Shown one piece after another: positions 45,134 through 56,684 of a stretch of DNA of 64,000 nt. Where the stretch lies: contig NZ_ATHQ01000001.1 in assembly GCF_000523275.1 (NCBI RefSeq), forward strand, positions 257,001-321,000. The letters run 5' to 3'. A model generated the notes under the pieces. The model did no database searches. It saw only the letters and a program-made list of their open reading frames with translations, and was not told the origin of the DNA. Numbering within the stretch: position 1 is the stretch's first letter; every line of letters starts with the position of its first letter. This stretch comes from Lebetimonas sp. JH292 (GTDB lineage Bacteria > Campylobacterota > Campylobacteria > Campylobacterales > Nautiliaceae). A program made the position numbers and the translations under genes.

Positions 45134-45760
45134 ATGGATTTTGAAAAAATAATAGAAAAAATTAAAGATATAATTTCAAATGAAGTGGGAGAGAGAAAAG
45201 TTTTAAATAAAGATGTGGCAAAGGCTCTTGGCATTACACCTGAAAATTTATCCATACTTAAAAAAAGAAATAAAATCCCTTTTAAAGAAATAGCCCTTTT
45301 TTGTGCTAAAAGAAAAATTTCAATAAACTGGCTTTTGTTTGACCAGAGCATCGATTCAATAGCTACTGAAACTGAAAAATTCTCCCAAATCAGGTATTTT
45401 AAAGATATAAACGCAAGTGCGGGCGGCGGTGCAATAAACTTTAATGAAAATTATGAAATTTTATATATTGACAAAAAAATATTAAATAAAAATTTAGATG
45501 CAATAAACGTAATCGGTGATTCAATGGAGCCTACTTTAAAAGACGGAAACATAATATTTATAGACAGAAACGACAAAAACATCATAAACGGGGGAATTTT
45601 CGTAATTTCCACAAATGCCGGAGTTTTTGTAAAAAGAATAAATTTAAAAAGCACAGGGGAAATTGAAATAATTTCAGATAATAAAATCTATCCAAAAGAA
45701 ATAGTTAGCCCAAATGAAATAAATATAATAGGAAAAGTGATAGGAAAATTAGAGATTTAA
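45134..45760 (+). CDS. CI/LexA-like self-cleaving repressor (S24 peptidase)
   Basis: 208 residues. N-terminal helix-turn-helix of the phage CI type (KVLNKDVAKALGITPENLSI, ending KISINWLLF), then an S24 domain: cleavage-site-like NASAGGGA (Ala-Gly), catalytic Ser in VIGDSMEPTLKDG and Lys in GVFVKRIN. Such repressors cut themselves when RecA filaments form. Start at ATG 45134, preceded by AAGGACTGAA. Divergent from a Y-family polymerase, so probably a damage-response regulator; C. jejuni and H. pylori are known to lack LexA. Confidence 0.85.
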   Translation: MDFEKIIEKIKDIISNEVGERKVLNKDVAKALGITPENLSILKKRNKIPFKEIALFCAKRKISINWLLFDQSIDSIATETEKFSQIRYFKDINASAGGGAINFNENYEILYIDKKILNKNLDAINVIGDSMEPTLKDGNIIFIDRNDKNIINGGIFVISTNAGVFVKRINLKSTGEIEIISDNKIYPKEIVSPNEINIIGKVIGKLEI

Positions 45761-46429
45761 AAACCCGCTTGCTTTTTGAATCATTGGGATAAAATCTTTT
45801 TTTTCATATATTTTTGCCCCCATTCGTTGAAGATGGGCACTTGGGACCTGGCAGTCAATAAATTCAATTCCGTTATCTTTTAAAACATTACAAAAATAGA
45901 TTAAAGCTAACTTACTTGCATCGGGTTTTATATGAAACATACTCTCACCGCTGAAATATTTGTTTATTGCAACTCCATAAAACCCGCCTACAAGTTCCCC
46001 CTCATAATAACTCTCAACTGAAAGGGCAAATCCGAGTTCGTGTAATTTGGTATAAGCTTCTATAAATGGATCATTTATCCAGGTTCCGCTTTGCTTTCTT
46101 TTTACATTTGCACAATTTCTGATTACATCCTCAAATTTTGAATTTATTTTAAATTCCCATTTTGAGCTCCTGAGTTTTTGAGCTAATTTTTTAGTAATTT
46201 TTACCTCATCGACTTTTAAAATAAGCCTTTTATTTAATACATACCAGTGAAAAAGCCCGTCTTCATCCTGATACCATGGGAAAAAACCTCTTGAATAACC
46301 TTCAAGCAGTCTTTTGGGGTGTAAATCATAACTTGCCCCTACAAATCCTTCATCAAATTTTTCATAGGGGGAAGGAAAAGTGAAATCATCAAGAAGATAT
46401 AAAGGAGGACATTTCCTAACTTTAATCAT
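45749..46429 (-). CDS. aat: leucyl/phenylalanyl-tRNA-protein transferase
   Basis: Adds Leu or Phe to proteins with N-terminal Lys or Arg, marking them for ClpS-ClpAP. 226 residues: YSRGFFPWYQDEDGLFHWY, ESYYEGELVGGFYGVAINKYFSGESMFH, EFIDCQVPSAHLQRMGA. It lies downstream of clpS and clpA, so the three parts of the N-degron pathway are together. Its last bases overlap the S24 gene tail to tail. Confidence 0.95.
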   Translation of the reverse strand: MIKVRKCPPLYLLDDFTFPSPYEKFDEGFVGASYDLHPKRLLEGYSRGFFPWYQDEDGLFHWYVLNKRLILKVDEVKITKKLAQKLRSSKWEFKINSKFEDVIRNCANVKRKQSGTWINDPFIEAYTKLHELGFALSVESYYEGELVGGFYGVAINKYFSGESMFHIKPDASKLALIYFCNVLKDNGIEFIDCQVPSAHLQRMGAKIYEKKDFIPMIQKASGFLNL

Positions 46430-46454
46430 ATATTTTTAACCTTTATCATTTTTT

Positions 46455-46506
46455 ACACTACTCACAATTTATAATTTATAATTCACAATTCACAATTCAC
46501 AATTCA
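46455..46506. repeat. heptad repeat array after clpA
   Basis: Minus strand, starting at the base after the clpA TAG: TGAATTG x3, TGAATTA, TAAATTA, TAAATTG, TGAGTAG, TG. The 7-base period is exact over about 52 bases. Confidence 0.9.
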
Positions 46507-48660
46507 CTATTTTTTAAATTTTAAACTGAATTTATCTTTTATATAATCAAATCTTGCCACTCCTCCACTTTTAAGCTCACCAAATAAAATCTCTTCGCTC
46601 AAAGGCTCTACTATATTTTCCTCAATCACCCTTGCAAGAGGCCTTGCCCCCATTTTAGGGGAATATCCTTTTTTAGCAAGTGCGGCTTTAGCCCTTTTTG
46701 TAAGAGTTAATTTTACTTTTTTGGCATTTAATTTATCCTGAAGCTCATTAATAAACTTATCTACCACCATTAATACATTTTCTTTGCTTAAAGGTTTAAA
46801 TCTCACTATGGCATCAAGTCTGTTTAAAAATTCAGGCGCAAAAAATCTGTTCACAGCCTCTTCTTTAAATTCACTGAATTCCTGCATAAATCCAAGATTA
46901 TTTCCCTCACCAACACCCAAATTGCTTGTCATTATCAAAACAACATTTCTAAAATCAGCTTTTCTGCCATCATTATCGCTCAAAGTCGCATTATCCATAA
47001 CCTGCAAAAGAATCTGCACTATATCAGGATGCGCTTTTTCTATTTCATCCAAAAGTAATACACTGTGAGGGTGTTTTCTTATGGTTTCTGTAAGTATTCC
47101 TCCTTTTTCATAACCTACATATCCGGGAGGTGAACCGATTAGTTTTGCAACTGAATGTTGTTCCTGATATTCGCTCATATCAAATCTTATAAAATTAATA
47201 CCGAGTATATTTGCAAGCTGTTTTGCAACTTCTGTTTTACCAACACCTGTAGGTCCTACAAACAGAAAGCTTCCTATCGGTTTATCTTCACGGGTTAATC
47301 CTGCTTTTTTCCTTTTAATTACCTTAACAAGCTCTTTTATAGCCGTCTCTTGTCCGAAAACTTTTGATTTTAAACTGTTTTCGAGATTTTTAAGTTTTTC
47401 TATTTCATTACTCGTTGCACTCTCTTTTGGAATATTGGCGATACTGGCGATTATTGTTTCGATATCGTTTTTTGTAATTAATTTTTTGCCTTTTAATTTA
47501 TATTTTGCACCGGCTTCATCTATTAAATCTATTGCACTGTCGGGCAGATATTTTTCTCTTAAATATTTTTTAGCTAAAATTGCTGCACTTTTTATTGCTT
47601 CTTTTGAATATCTGACTTTATGAAACTCCTCATATCTTGATTTTAAACCTTCAAGTATTTTTATTGTATCTTCAACAGACGGCTCTTTTATATCTATCTT
47701 TTGAAATCTTCTGTTTAAGGCTCTATCTTTTTCAAAATGGTTTTTAAATTCTTCGTAAGTAGTAGCCCCAATGCATCTTATTTCACCTCTTGCAAGTGCC
47801 GGTTTAAGAAGATTTGCAACATCCATATTGCTGCCGCCAGCAGCACCCGCACCTACAATCATATGTATTTCATCTATAAACAAAATAGGCTCTTTTTCTT
47901 TTTTAAGTTCGTTTAAAATAAGTTTCATTCTTTTTTCAAATTCACCTCTGTATTTGGTACCCGCTATCAAACTCCCCATATCGAGAGAATAAATTTTTTT
48001 ATTTTTAAGCTCTTTTGGAACCTGGTTAAAAGCTATCTTTTTGGCGAGACCCTCAACAATTGCAGTTTTACCCACTCCGGGCTCTCCTACTAAAACAGGA
48101 TTATTTTTTTTACGTCTAACCAAGATTTGCATAATCCTGTTTATTTCTTTTTCCCTGCCTATTACATCATCAAATTCTTTAGCTTCTTTTACAAGTTCGG
48201 TTGTGAATTCCCCCAATACTTTCGGCTCATTCTTTTCCTCTTTTGTTTCTGTTACATATTCGACTATTTCGACTCTTTCTATTCCAAATTCTTTTAAAAG
48301 CTGATTTGCATAACTTGTTTCATCTTCAAGAAGTGCAATAAAAAAGTCGATTTCATCGGCAACGGTTTTTTTAATTCCCTGAATATGTTTTATCATTCTT
48401 TCGGTTGCTTTGTGAAAAGAAAGGGTTTCTGTAGGCGTTACAACCACAGGGGCTTTTTCAATATATCTGTCAAGATAATAATCAAGCCCCCTTCTTATAT
48501 AATCAACATCAACCCCGACATCTTCAAGTAAATTTCTTATGTTTTTATCTTTCAATAAAATATAAAAAGCATGGTCTATTGTTATATATTCGTTTTGTCT
48601 TCTTTTAGCTTCATTTATTATTTCGTTAAATATATTTTTTAAATTTTCAGTTATTTGCAT
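46507..48660 (-). CDS. clpA: ATP-dependent Clp protease ATP-binding subunit ClpA
   Basis: AAA+ unfoldase feeding ClpP. 717 residues. N-domain (AFYILLKDKNIRNLLEDVGVD), first AAA with [19 protein letters not shown] and LFIDEIHMIVGAGAAGG, second AAA with [15 protein letters not shown] and [14 protein letters not shown], no long coiled-coil middle domain (unlike ClpB). Directly follows clpS by one base, as is standard. Confidence 0.96.
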   Translation of the reverse strand: MQITENLKNIFNEIINEAKRRQNEYITIDHAFYILLKDKNIRNLLEDVGVDVDYIRRGLDYYLDRYIEKAPVVVTPTETLSFHKATERMIKHIQGIKKTVADEIDFFIALLEDETSYANQLLKEFGIERVEIVEYVTETKEEKNEPKVLGEFTTELVKEAKEFDDVIGREKEINRIMQILVRRKKNNPVLVGEPGVGKTAIVEGLAKKIAFNQVPKELKNKKIYSLDMGSLIAGTKYRGEFEKRMKLILNELKKEKEPILFIDEIHMIVGAGAAGGSNMDVANLLKPALARGEIRCIGATTYEEFKNHFEKDRALNRRFQKIDIKEPSVEDTIKILEGLKSRYEEFHKVRYSKEAIKSAAILAKKYLREKYLPDSAIDLIDEAGAKYKLKGKKLITKNDIETIIASIANIPKESATSNEIEKLKNLENSLKSKVFGQETAIKELVKVIKRKKAGLTREDKPIGSFLFVGPTGVGKTEVAKQLANILGINFIRFDMSEYQEQHSVAKLIGSPPGYVGYEKGGILTETIRKHPHSVLLLDEIEKAHPDIVQILLQVMDNATLSDNDGRKADFRNVVLIMTSNLGVGEGNNLGFMQEFSEFKEEAVNRFFAPEFLNRLDAIVRFKPLSKENVLMVVDKFINELQDKLNAKKVKLTLTKRAKAALAKKGYSPKMGARPLARVIEENIVEPLSEEILFGELKSGGVARFDYIKDKFSLKFKK

Positions 48661-51070
<2,410 letters not shown>

Positions 51071-51100
51071 TTAGTTTATATCACTAAACTTACAATATGC

Positions 51101-51106
51101 TATAAT
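51101..51106 (+). promoter_or_regulatory. extended -10 of the 51127 lipoprotein gene
   Basis: TGCTATAAT: a TG one base upstream of a perfect TATAAT, 20 bases before the start codon. Confidence 0.6.
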
Positions 51107-51126
51107 TTTTAAAAAAAAGGATTTCA

Positions 51127-51462
51127 ATGAAAAAAATATTAGGATTTTTTTTAATCTTGATAATTTCAGGATGCACCCAGGAACAGCAAAATAAATTGGG
51201 ACATTCCATTCAAAATTTTACAGGAGTAAACGGTGTTGTGGATATTTATTCCGGAGGCAGGGTTGTAATGAGATTTTTAAAAGTGGACAAACTTACAACT
51301 GCTCACGGGACTGATGACAACAAACCAAGACCTTACAGGTTCGGATACGGATATCTTGATAAAAATTTTAATTATAAAGTTGACCCCAACGAAAAGAAAA
51401 AACTCTATTTTGAAATAACAAATTACGAGACATATGTTTATTACGAAAACCCTGTTGATTAA
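51127..51462 (+). CDS. small lipoprotein of unknown function
   Basis: 111 residues with lipoprotein signal KKILGFFLILIISGC. The mature part reads GVNGVVDIYSGGRVVMRFLKVDKL, DNKPRPYRFGYGYLDKNFNYKVDPNEKKKLYFEI (read in parts), a compact beta-rich protein. No family recognised; an own promoter and ribosome binding site (AAAGGATTTCA) suggest it is expressed alone. Confidence 0.75.
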   Translation: MKKILGFFLILIISGCTQEQQNKLGHSIQNFTGVNGVVDIYSGGRVVMRFLKVDKLTTAHGTDDNKPRPYRFGYGYLDKNFNYKVDPNEKKKLYFEITNYETYVYYENPVD

Positions 51463-51471
51463 AAAACTTAA

Positions 51472-52488
51472 TCAATTTAATTTATTTACCCTTTTTTTAT
51501 CTTTTAAAATAAATTTTGTCAGTTTTTTACAATATTTGCTGTAACAGACATTTAATTTCTCTTCTATTTTATGCCTGTTTTCAAACTGAAGTCTTAAATA
51601 ATCCATTCCATCATACCTATAAAAAAGTATACCGCTGTAAAAAAATCCCTTTTTACTTGCAAATTCAACTATTTTTTCTACATAATGGGAATGAAGATTA
51701 ATATCAAGATATATCATATCCGCTTTTATTTTTGCTTTTGAAAAAATAAAATTAAATTTTTTTTCAAAATTTTTAACCCGACTGTCTGCTCTGATAATTG
51801 CAATTTTTAATATTTTTTTTACTTTTAACTCAAGTTTCGGTTTTATTCTTTTAATTTTTGTTTTTGTAACGGTAATTTTTAATTTTTTGATTCTCTCAAG
51901 CATTATTTTTTTATAAATTTCGGGAAGATAATAATTTCTTTTTTCTTTTTTAAATAAAAGATAAGAAATCAAAACACCGCTTCTTTTTTCAAATTTAAAT
52001 TCTTTTTGAGATATCCAATGAGCAACTTCCCCAAAATGAAGTGCCGTTTCAACCATTCCGTGAGATAAATTCGCCTTTTGTGAGAAAGGATGAAACATAA
52101 TGGCCTCGCCGTATATTGCATAAAGTTTAATATTTTTTGCTTTTTTAATCAAATAATCAAACATCTGATTCATAATACCTCTTCCTTTAAAATCAGGGTG
52201 AACTACGGCAATACCGATTTCCGCATTGTATTTGTCATTGAGTATTAAAGAAAACTGACCTACTATTTTTCCCTGATATTCGGCAATTATAGGGATTAAT
52301 CTTTTTTCATTGTATGCTTTTATCCACATATTGGCATCATAAAAATCTTTTCTATAATAAGTGTCTGCGTAATTTTTTCTAATTAATTCAACTATCCCGT
52401 TTGCATCTTCTTTTTTAAAATCCCTTATATTGACAAAAAGTTTTTCCTGTTTTACAAATAAAGGTGAAAATATATTACTAACTCTCAT
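51472..52488 (-). CDS. GNAT-family N-acetyltransferase with C-terminal extension
   Basis: 338 residues. N-terminal GNAT domain (REFKKED-like start, then IAEYQGKIVGQFSLIL, GIAVVHPDFKGRGIMNQMFDYLI with the acetyl-CoA loop), plus a second domain of about 170 residues rich in Lys and aromatic residues, possibly a decayed second GNAT fold. Overlaps the M20 gene upstream by 11 bases. Substrate unknown. Confidence 0.78.
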   Translation of the reverse strand: MRVSNIFSPLFVKQEKLFVNIRDFKKEDANGIVELIRKNYADTYYRKDFYDANMWIKAYNEKRLIPIIAEYQGKIVGQFSLILNDKYNAEIGIAVVHPDFKGRGIMNQMFDYLIKKAKNIKLYAIYGEAIMFHPFSQKANLSHGMVETALHFGEVAHWISQKEFKFEKRSGVLISYLLFKKEKRNYYLPEIYKKIMLERIKKLKITVTKTKIKRIKPKLELKVKKILKIAIIRADSRVKNFEKKFNFIFSKAKIKADMIYLDINLHSHYVEKIVEFASKKGFFYSGILFYRYDGMDYLRLQFENRHKIEEKLNVCYSKYCKKLTKFILKDKKRVNKLN

Positions 52489-53653
52489 TTTTAAATTCTT
52501 TCACTAAATTTGCCATAACCTTCGCCCCTAACGGCAATGAATCTTCGTCTATATCAAATTTTGGATGATGTTGCGGAACACATCCTATATTTTTTTCCCT
52601 ACTGCAGCATCCGAGTCTGAAAAATGCTCCCTTAACAATTTTTAAATAATTGGCAAAATCTTCCCCTCCCATTACCGGCTGTTTCAAATCAAACGGTTTT
52701 GCACCTGTTTCTTTTGCAGATTTTATGACAATATTTACCATTTTATCATCGTTTATAAGTTCGGGATTTCCAAAAAAGTAGTGAAACTTATAATCAGCCC
52801 CCATCGCAAAACAGATTCCCTTAATCGCATCTTCCATCATCTTTTTTATGGAATTTCTAACTTTATCGTTAAGGGTTCTAACCGTTCCGGTCATTTTTAC
52901 ATAATCACATATCACATTCGGAGCTTTTCCGCCCTCAACCGTACCCATGGAGATAACAGCAGGATGGAGAGGGTCAATTCTTCTTGAAATAATATGGTTT
53001 ATTGAATTGATAGCAAGTGCACCCGTTAAAAGCGCATCAACCCCTTCATGAGGTCTTGCCCCATGTGAGCTTTTTCCAAAAATTTCAATCTCAAATGTAT
53101 CGGCACTTGCCATCATTTCCCCATATTTATAACCAATTTCTCCTGTATTTAAATATGGATACATATGAAGCCCAAATATTGCCTTTACATTTTCCAATGC
53201 CCCATCTCGTATCAAATCTTCACTGCCTCCCTCGGTGTCTTCTTCGCTGTGCTGAAATATTCCTCTTATATTTATAGGAAGTTTATCTTTATGTCTGTTT
53301 AATGCAATAAGTAATCCTGCCAAAACCGCAGTATGCCCGTCATGCCCGCATGCATGCATAATCCCGTCTTTTCTTGATTTATAAGGAACATCATTTGCTT
53401 CTTGTATAGGAAGAGCGTCCATATCCGCCCTGAATGCCAAAAAAGGCCTGTTTTCATCGACAACAATATCACAAACCATCCCATAATAGTCTTTAAAAGT
53501 TTTACATTTAATTCCTTCACTTTCTAAAATACCTTTAATATAATCTCTTGTCGGTTTTTCTTTGTGTGATAAATCGGGATACATATGAAGGTGACGTCTG
53601 ATGTCGATTATTTTCTTTTTTAGAGAGTCAATTTCTTTTAATATTTCTTTCAC
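52478..53653 (-). CDS. M20-family amidohydrolase (HipO/AbgA-like)
   Basis: Metal-dependent hydrolase of N-acyl amino acids. 391 residues: HMYPDLSHKEKPTRDYI, metal site MHACGHDGHTAVLAGLL (Cys, His), QHSEEDTEGGSEDLI, GKSSHGARPHEGVDAL, MGGEDFANYLK. The family includes hippurate hydrolase and N-acetyl-diaminopimelate deacetylase; lying next to dapE on the other strand, either is possible. Confidence 0.88.
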   Translation of the reverse strand: MKEILKEIDSLKKKIIDIRRHLHMYPDLSHKEKPTRDYIKGILESEGIKCKTFKDYYGMVCDIVVDENRPFLAFRADMDALPIQEANDVPYKSRKDGIMHACGHDGHTAVLAGLLIALNRHKDKLPINIRGIFQHSEEDTEGGSEDLIRDGALENVKAIFGLHMYPYLNTGEIGYKYGEMMASADTFEIEIFGKSSHGARPHEGVDALLTGALAINSINHIISRRIDPLHPAVISMGTVEGGKAPNVICDYVKMTGTVRTLNDKVRNSIKKMMEDAIKGICFAMGADYKFHYFFGNPELINDDKMVNIVIKSAKETGAKPFDLKQPVMGGEDFANYLKIVKGAFFRLGCCSREKNIGCVPQHHPKFDIDEDSLPLGAKVMANLVKEFKNES

Positions 53654-53682
53654 ACTCTCTCCTTTTAATACTGGTTTAATAT

Positions 53683-53688
53683 ATTATA
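53683..53688 (-). promoter_or_regulatory. -10 of the M20 gene
   Basis: TATAAT on the minus strand, 30 bases before the ATG at 53653, in the divergent spacer with dapE. Confidence 0.5.
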
Positions 53689-53772
53689 ACACATATTTAA
53701 TAAATCTTTATATAAGTTTTATCTAAAAATTTTTAATCATTTGATTTAGTTTATTTTTTACACAAAATTTGC

Positions 53773-53778
53773 TATTAT
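53773..53778 (+). promoter_or_regulatory. extended -10 of dapE
   Basis: TGCTATTAT, 20 bases before the GTG start of dapE. Confidence 0.5.
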
Positions 53779-53797
53779 TAAAACAAAAAGGGAAAAA

Positions 53798-54895
53798 GTG
53801 GATGTAACAGAACTATTTAAAAAACTGCTTGAGTTTAAATCCATAACTCCGAATGACGCGGGAGCAATAGAGTTTATAAAAAATTATTTAAATGATTTTG
53901 AAGTAATTGAGAATGAAAAAGAGGGAGTTAAAAATCTTTTTTTATATAAAAAATTCACAGAGGGGGACCATCTATGTTTTGCAGGGCATATTGACGTAGT
54001 GCCTCCGGGTGATGGTTGGAATACAGACCCGTTTACTCCAACTGAAAAAGACGGCTATATTTTTGCAAGAGGGGCACAGGATATGAAAAGCGGTGTTGCG
54101 GCTTTTCTTTGGGCGCTTAAAAATGCCAAAAATTTTAATGGTATATTAAGCACACTAATTACAAGCGATGAAGAAGGCGATGCCATCTGGGGCACGAAAT
54201 ATATGCTTGAAATATTAAAAGAAAAAAATATGCTGCCGGACTTCGCAATAGTGGCAGAGCCAACCTGTGAAAAAGAATTCGGCGATGCTATAAAAATAGG
54301 AAGAAGGGGAAGTATTAACGGGGTTTTAAAAAAAATAGGGCTTCAGGGGCATGCGGCTTATCCGGAAAAATCAGTTAATCCGATTCATAAAGTAGCACAG
54401 GTGCTTCATAAAATCGCCGGGGCCGATTTAGACAGCGGAGATAAATTTTTTGCTCCGAGTAAATTTGTTGTAACGGATATCAGAGCCGGTATGGAAGTTA
54501 CAAATGTAACTCCGGGTGAGCTTAAAATGATGTTTAATGTAAGAAACAATACACATACCACAAAAAAAGACATTGAAAAATTTATTCACAAATATTTTAA
54601 AGATATGAATTACACCCTGGAACTCAAACAAAGCGCTGAACCTTTTATAACCGACCCTAATACAAAAGTTGTGAAAAATCTGGATAAATCCATTCAAAAA
54701 ATTACAGGACTCACTCCAAAACACTCTACCGCAGGCGGAACAAGCGATGCAAGATTTTTTGCCAAAAATGGGGTAAAAACAGTAGAATTCGGAGTAAAAA
54801 ACGATACAATCCATGCACCAAATGAAAGAACAAACAAAGATGAGGTGGTAAAACTATCACGTGTTTTTGAAAATGTGATCAAGGAATGGAATTGA
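53798..54895 (+). CDS. dapE: succinyl-diaminopimelate desuccinylase
   Basis: Lysine and peptidoglycan precursor synthesis. 365 residues: LCFAGHIDVVPPGDGWNTDP, DMKSGVAAFLW, TSDEEGDAIWGTKYML, GGTSDARFFAKNG, metal and catalytic residues present. GTG start at 53798 preceded by AAGGGAAAAA. Overlaps the next small gene by 10 bases. Confidence 0.96.
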   Translation: MDVTELFKKLLEFKSITPNDAGAIEFIKNYLNDFEVIENEKEGVKNLFLYKKFTEGDHLCFAGHIDVVPPGDGWNTDPFTPTEKDGYIFARGAQDMKSGVAAFLWALKNAKNFNGILSTLITSDEEGDAIWGTKYMLEILKEKNMLPDFAIVAEPTCEKEFGDAIKIGRRGSINGVLKKIGLQGHAAYPEKSVNPIHKVAQVLHKIAGADLDSGDKFFAPSKFVVTDIRAGMEVTNVTPGELKMMFNVRNNTHTTKKDIEKFIHKYFKDMNYTLELKQSAEPFITDPNTKVVKNLDKSIQKITGLTPKHSTAGGTSDARFFAKNGVKTVEFGVKNDTIHAPNERTNKDEVVKLSRVFENVIKEWN

Positions 54896-55110
54896 GAAAA
54901 GTTTATGAACTTAAAAAGGGAATGTTAATTAAAACAGCAGAAAACGAAATTTTAGAATTCGATGAAATAAGGGGAGATAAAGCTGTTTTTTATAACGATT
55001 TCGGAATAGAGATCGAATATCCAGATTATCTGGATATAGATGAGATAGGAGAAATAATAGATTCAGACAGTCTGAAAAATCCGGATACACACTCCCCTAC
55101 TCTTTTTTAA
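54886..55110 (+). CDS. small acidic hypothetical protein
   Basis: 74 residues, strongly acidic C-terminal half (YPDYLDIDEIGEIIDSDS). Two beta hairpins likely (VYELKKGMLIKTAENEILEF). Starts inside the dapE tail (ATG overlapping the dapE end), so coupled. No family recognised. Confidence 0.65.
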   Translation: MELRKVYELKKGMLIKTAENEILEFDEIRGDKAVFYNDFGIEIEYPDYLDIDEIGEIIDSDSLKNPDTHSPTLF

Positions 55111-55834
55111 ATTCGACATCCACAATATCTCCGAATTTTAAACCTTTTCCAACTAATTCTATTTTATAGCTCGTTACAAATTTTTCATCCGGCACATGCC
55201 AGATTTTAGTAATTTTAAAACTGCTTAATTTATTGTTAATATAAATTTTTTTAGTTTTTATCGAATGTATTTTATCAATAGGCACATAAATATAAAGTTT
55301 TTCCCTGCTTGTATCATACACTTTTGCCACCGCTCTTCCAGGCGTGAGATAATCACCCCTGTTTACATAAATTTCGTAGACATATCCGTTTGCTTTGATG
55401 TTTTTTTTATTAATTAAATCCTCTGTTTTTTTAAGATTTGCCATATCGCTGCTTAAGCTTAGTTTTAAATTGATAAGCTGATTATATGTGTTTATATAAT
55501 CATAAAACTTTAAATCTTTTTCTATTTGGGATTTTGTTTTAAGATTTTTATATTTTAAATAAGTTTTTTCTTTTCTTTTCAAAGCTTCTTTGGTTTTTTC
55601 TATTTCATTTTTTAACAATTTAATTTGAGTTTTTAAATTGGTTTTATTAACTTTTTCCTGATAATCGTCCAATTTTACAATTGTTTTGTTATTTACATTT
55701 TCGGCTTCAAAATTTTTGTCTGCAAATATCACCTCCCCGCTTACACTTGCTTTTATATCAAATTCATCAAAAGGCAGAACTTTTGCATCATAAGCCAAAA
55801 GTATACTTGCTAAAAAAATAAGCAACTTTTTCAT
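55097..55834 (-). CDS. HlyD-like periplasmic adaptor protein
   Basis: 245 residues: signal MKKLLIFLASILLAYDA, biotinyl-lipoyl-like strands (FDIKASVSGEVIFADKNF), a coiled-coil hairpin (about 70-140, Lys/Glu/Leu heptads), then GYVYEIYVNRGDYLTPGRAVAKVYD. The layout is that of membrane-fusion proteins of efflux or secretion systems, but no inner-membrane pump gene is next to it; the neighbour is an MlaF-like ATPase. Confidence 0.75.
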   Translation of the reverse strand: MKKLLIFLASILLAYDAKVLPFDEFDIKASVSGEVIFADKNFEAENVNNKTIVKLDDYQEKVNKTNLKTQIKLLKNEIEKTKEALKRKEKTYLKYKNLKTKSQIEKDLKFYDYINTYNQLINLKLSLSSDMANLKKTEDLINKKNIKANGYVYEIYVNRGDYLTPGRAVAKVYDTSREKLYIYVPIDKIHSIKTKKIYINNKLSSFKITKIWHVPDEKFVTSYKIELVGKGLKFGDIVDVEFKKE

Positions 55835-55854
55835 TTGTTTCCTTTTTTGTTTAA

Positions 55855-56616
55855 TTAAATTCCATCCGCCATTGTTTCGTATTTTTCACTGTCACCTTCT
55901 ATAAAAGCCTGTACAACCGGATTTTTTGAATTTTTAAATTCCTCTACATCGCCGAATTCAATAATCTCACCGTTAAAAAGCAACGCTATAAAATCGGCAC
56001 TTTTAAAAGTTTCTTTTAAATCATGTGAAATAACAACACTGGTCATATTATGTTTTCTTGTAAGACTTTCTATCATTCTTGTAATTTTATCACTGATAAT
56101 AGGGTCAAGCCCGCTTGTAGGTTCATCATAAAGAATATACTTAGGCTCCATTATAATTGCTCTTGCCGTAGCCGCTCTTTTTCTCATTCCCCCGCTTAGT
56201 TCGTGTGGATATAAATATGCAACCCTTTTTGCTTCAAGCCCAACCATTTCGAGTGTTTGAAATACCTTTTTTTCTATCTCTTTTTTGGATAATTTCGTGT
56301 GTTCAACCAAAGGAAAAGCCACATTGTCAAAAATATTCATACTGTCAAAAAGTGCACCTTCCTGGAAAGTAAAACCAACCTTTTTTCTTATTTCATACAG
56401 TGTTTTTATATTCGCTTTTGCCACATCCACTCCATCTACCAGTATTTTTCCTCCTGTTGGTTTAAGAAGCCCCACTATATGTTTGATAATGGTGGATTTT
56501 CCCTGACCGGACATTCCCAAAATATATGTAATTTTCCCTTCAACTATATCAAGGTTTATATCTTTTAATACCTCTTTTTTGCCAAATGTTTTTTTCAAAT
56601 GACGAATCTCAATCAT
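55855..56616 (-). CDS. mlaF: MlaF-type ABC transporter ATP-binding protein
   Basis: 253 residues. Walker A ILGMSGQGKSTIIKHIVG, Q-loop GFTFQEGALFDSMNIFDN, signature LSGGMRKRAATARA, Walker B YILYDEPTSGLDPI, H-loop VISHDL. The Q-loop region (TFQEGALFDS) and SGGMRKR signature mark the lipid-transport Mla/Ttg2A class. The usual neighbours MlaE (permease) and MlaD (MCE protein) are missing; the next gene is HlyD-like, 20 bases downstream. Confidence 0.88.
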   Translation of the reverse strand: MIEIRHLKKTFGKKEVLKDINLDIVEGKITYILGMSGQGKSTIIKHIVGLLKPTGGKILVDGVDVAKANIKTLYEIRKKVGFTFQEGALFDSMNIFDNVAFPLVEHTKLSKKEIEKKVFQTLEMVGLEAKRVAYLYPHELSGGMRKRAATARAIIMEPKYILYDEPTSGLDPIISDKITRMIESLTRKHNMTSVVISHDLKETFKSADFIALLFNGEIIEFGDVEEFKNSKNPVVQAFIEGDSEKYETMADGI

Positions 56617-56658
56617 TTATATCCTTTAAAATTATTTAACATTTTATCAAAAATATGA

Positions 56659-56664
56659 TATAAT
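56659..56664 (+). promoter_or_regulatory. extended -10 of the flagellin-like gene
   Basis: TGATATAAT, with perfect TATAAT 20 bases before the start codon and TAAAGGAG as ribosome binding site. A sigma-70 type promoter, unlike the sigma-54 ones of the rod genes. Confidence 0.6.
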
Positions 56665-56684
56665 CAATTATAAAGGAGTGGGAA

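Noticed and set aside
45134-45760. Calling the S24 protein LexA
   Set aside because: Its DNA-binding domain is of the phage CI type (INWLLF), not the winged helix of LexA.
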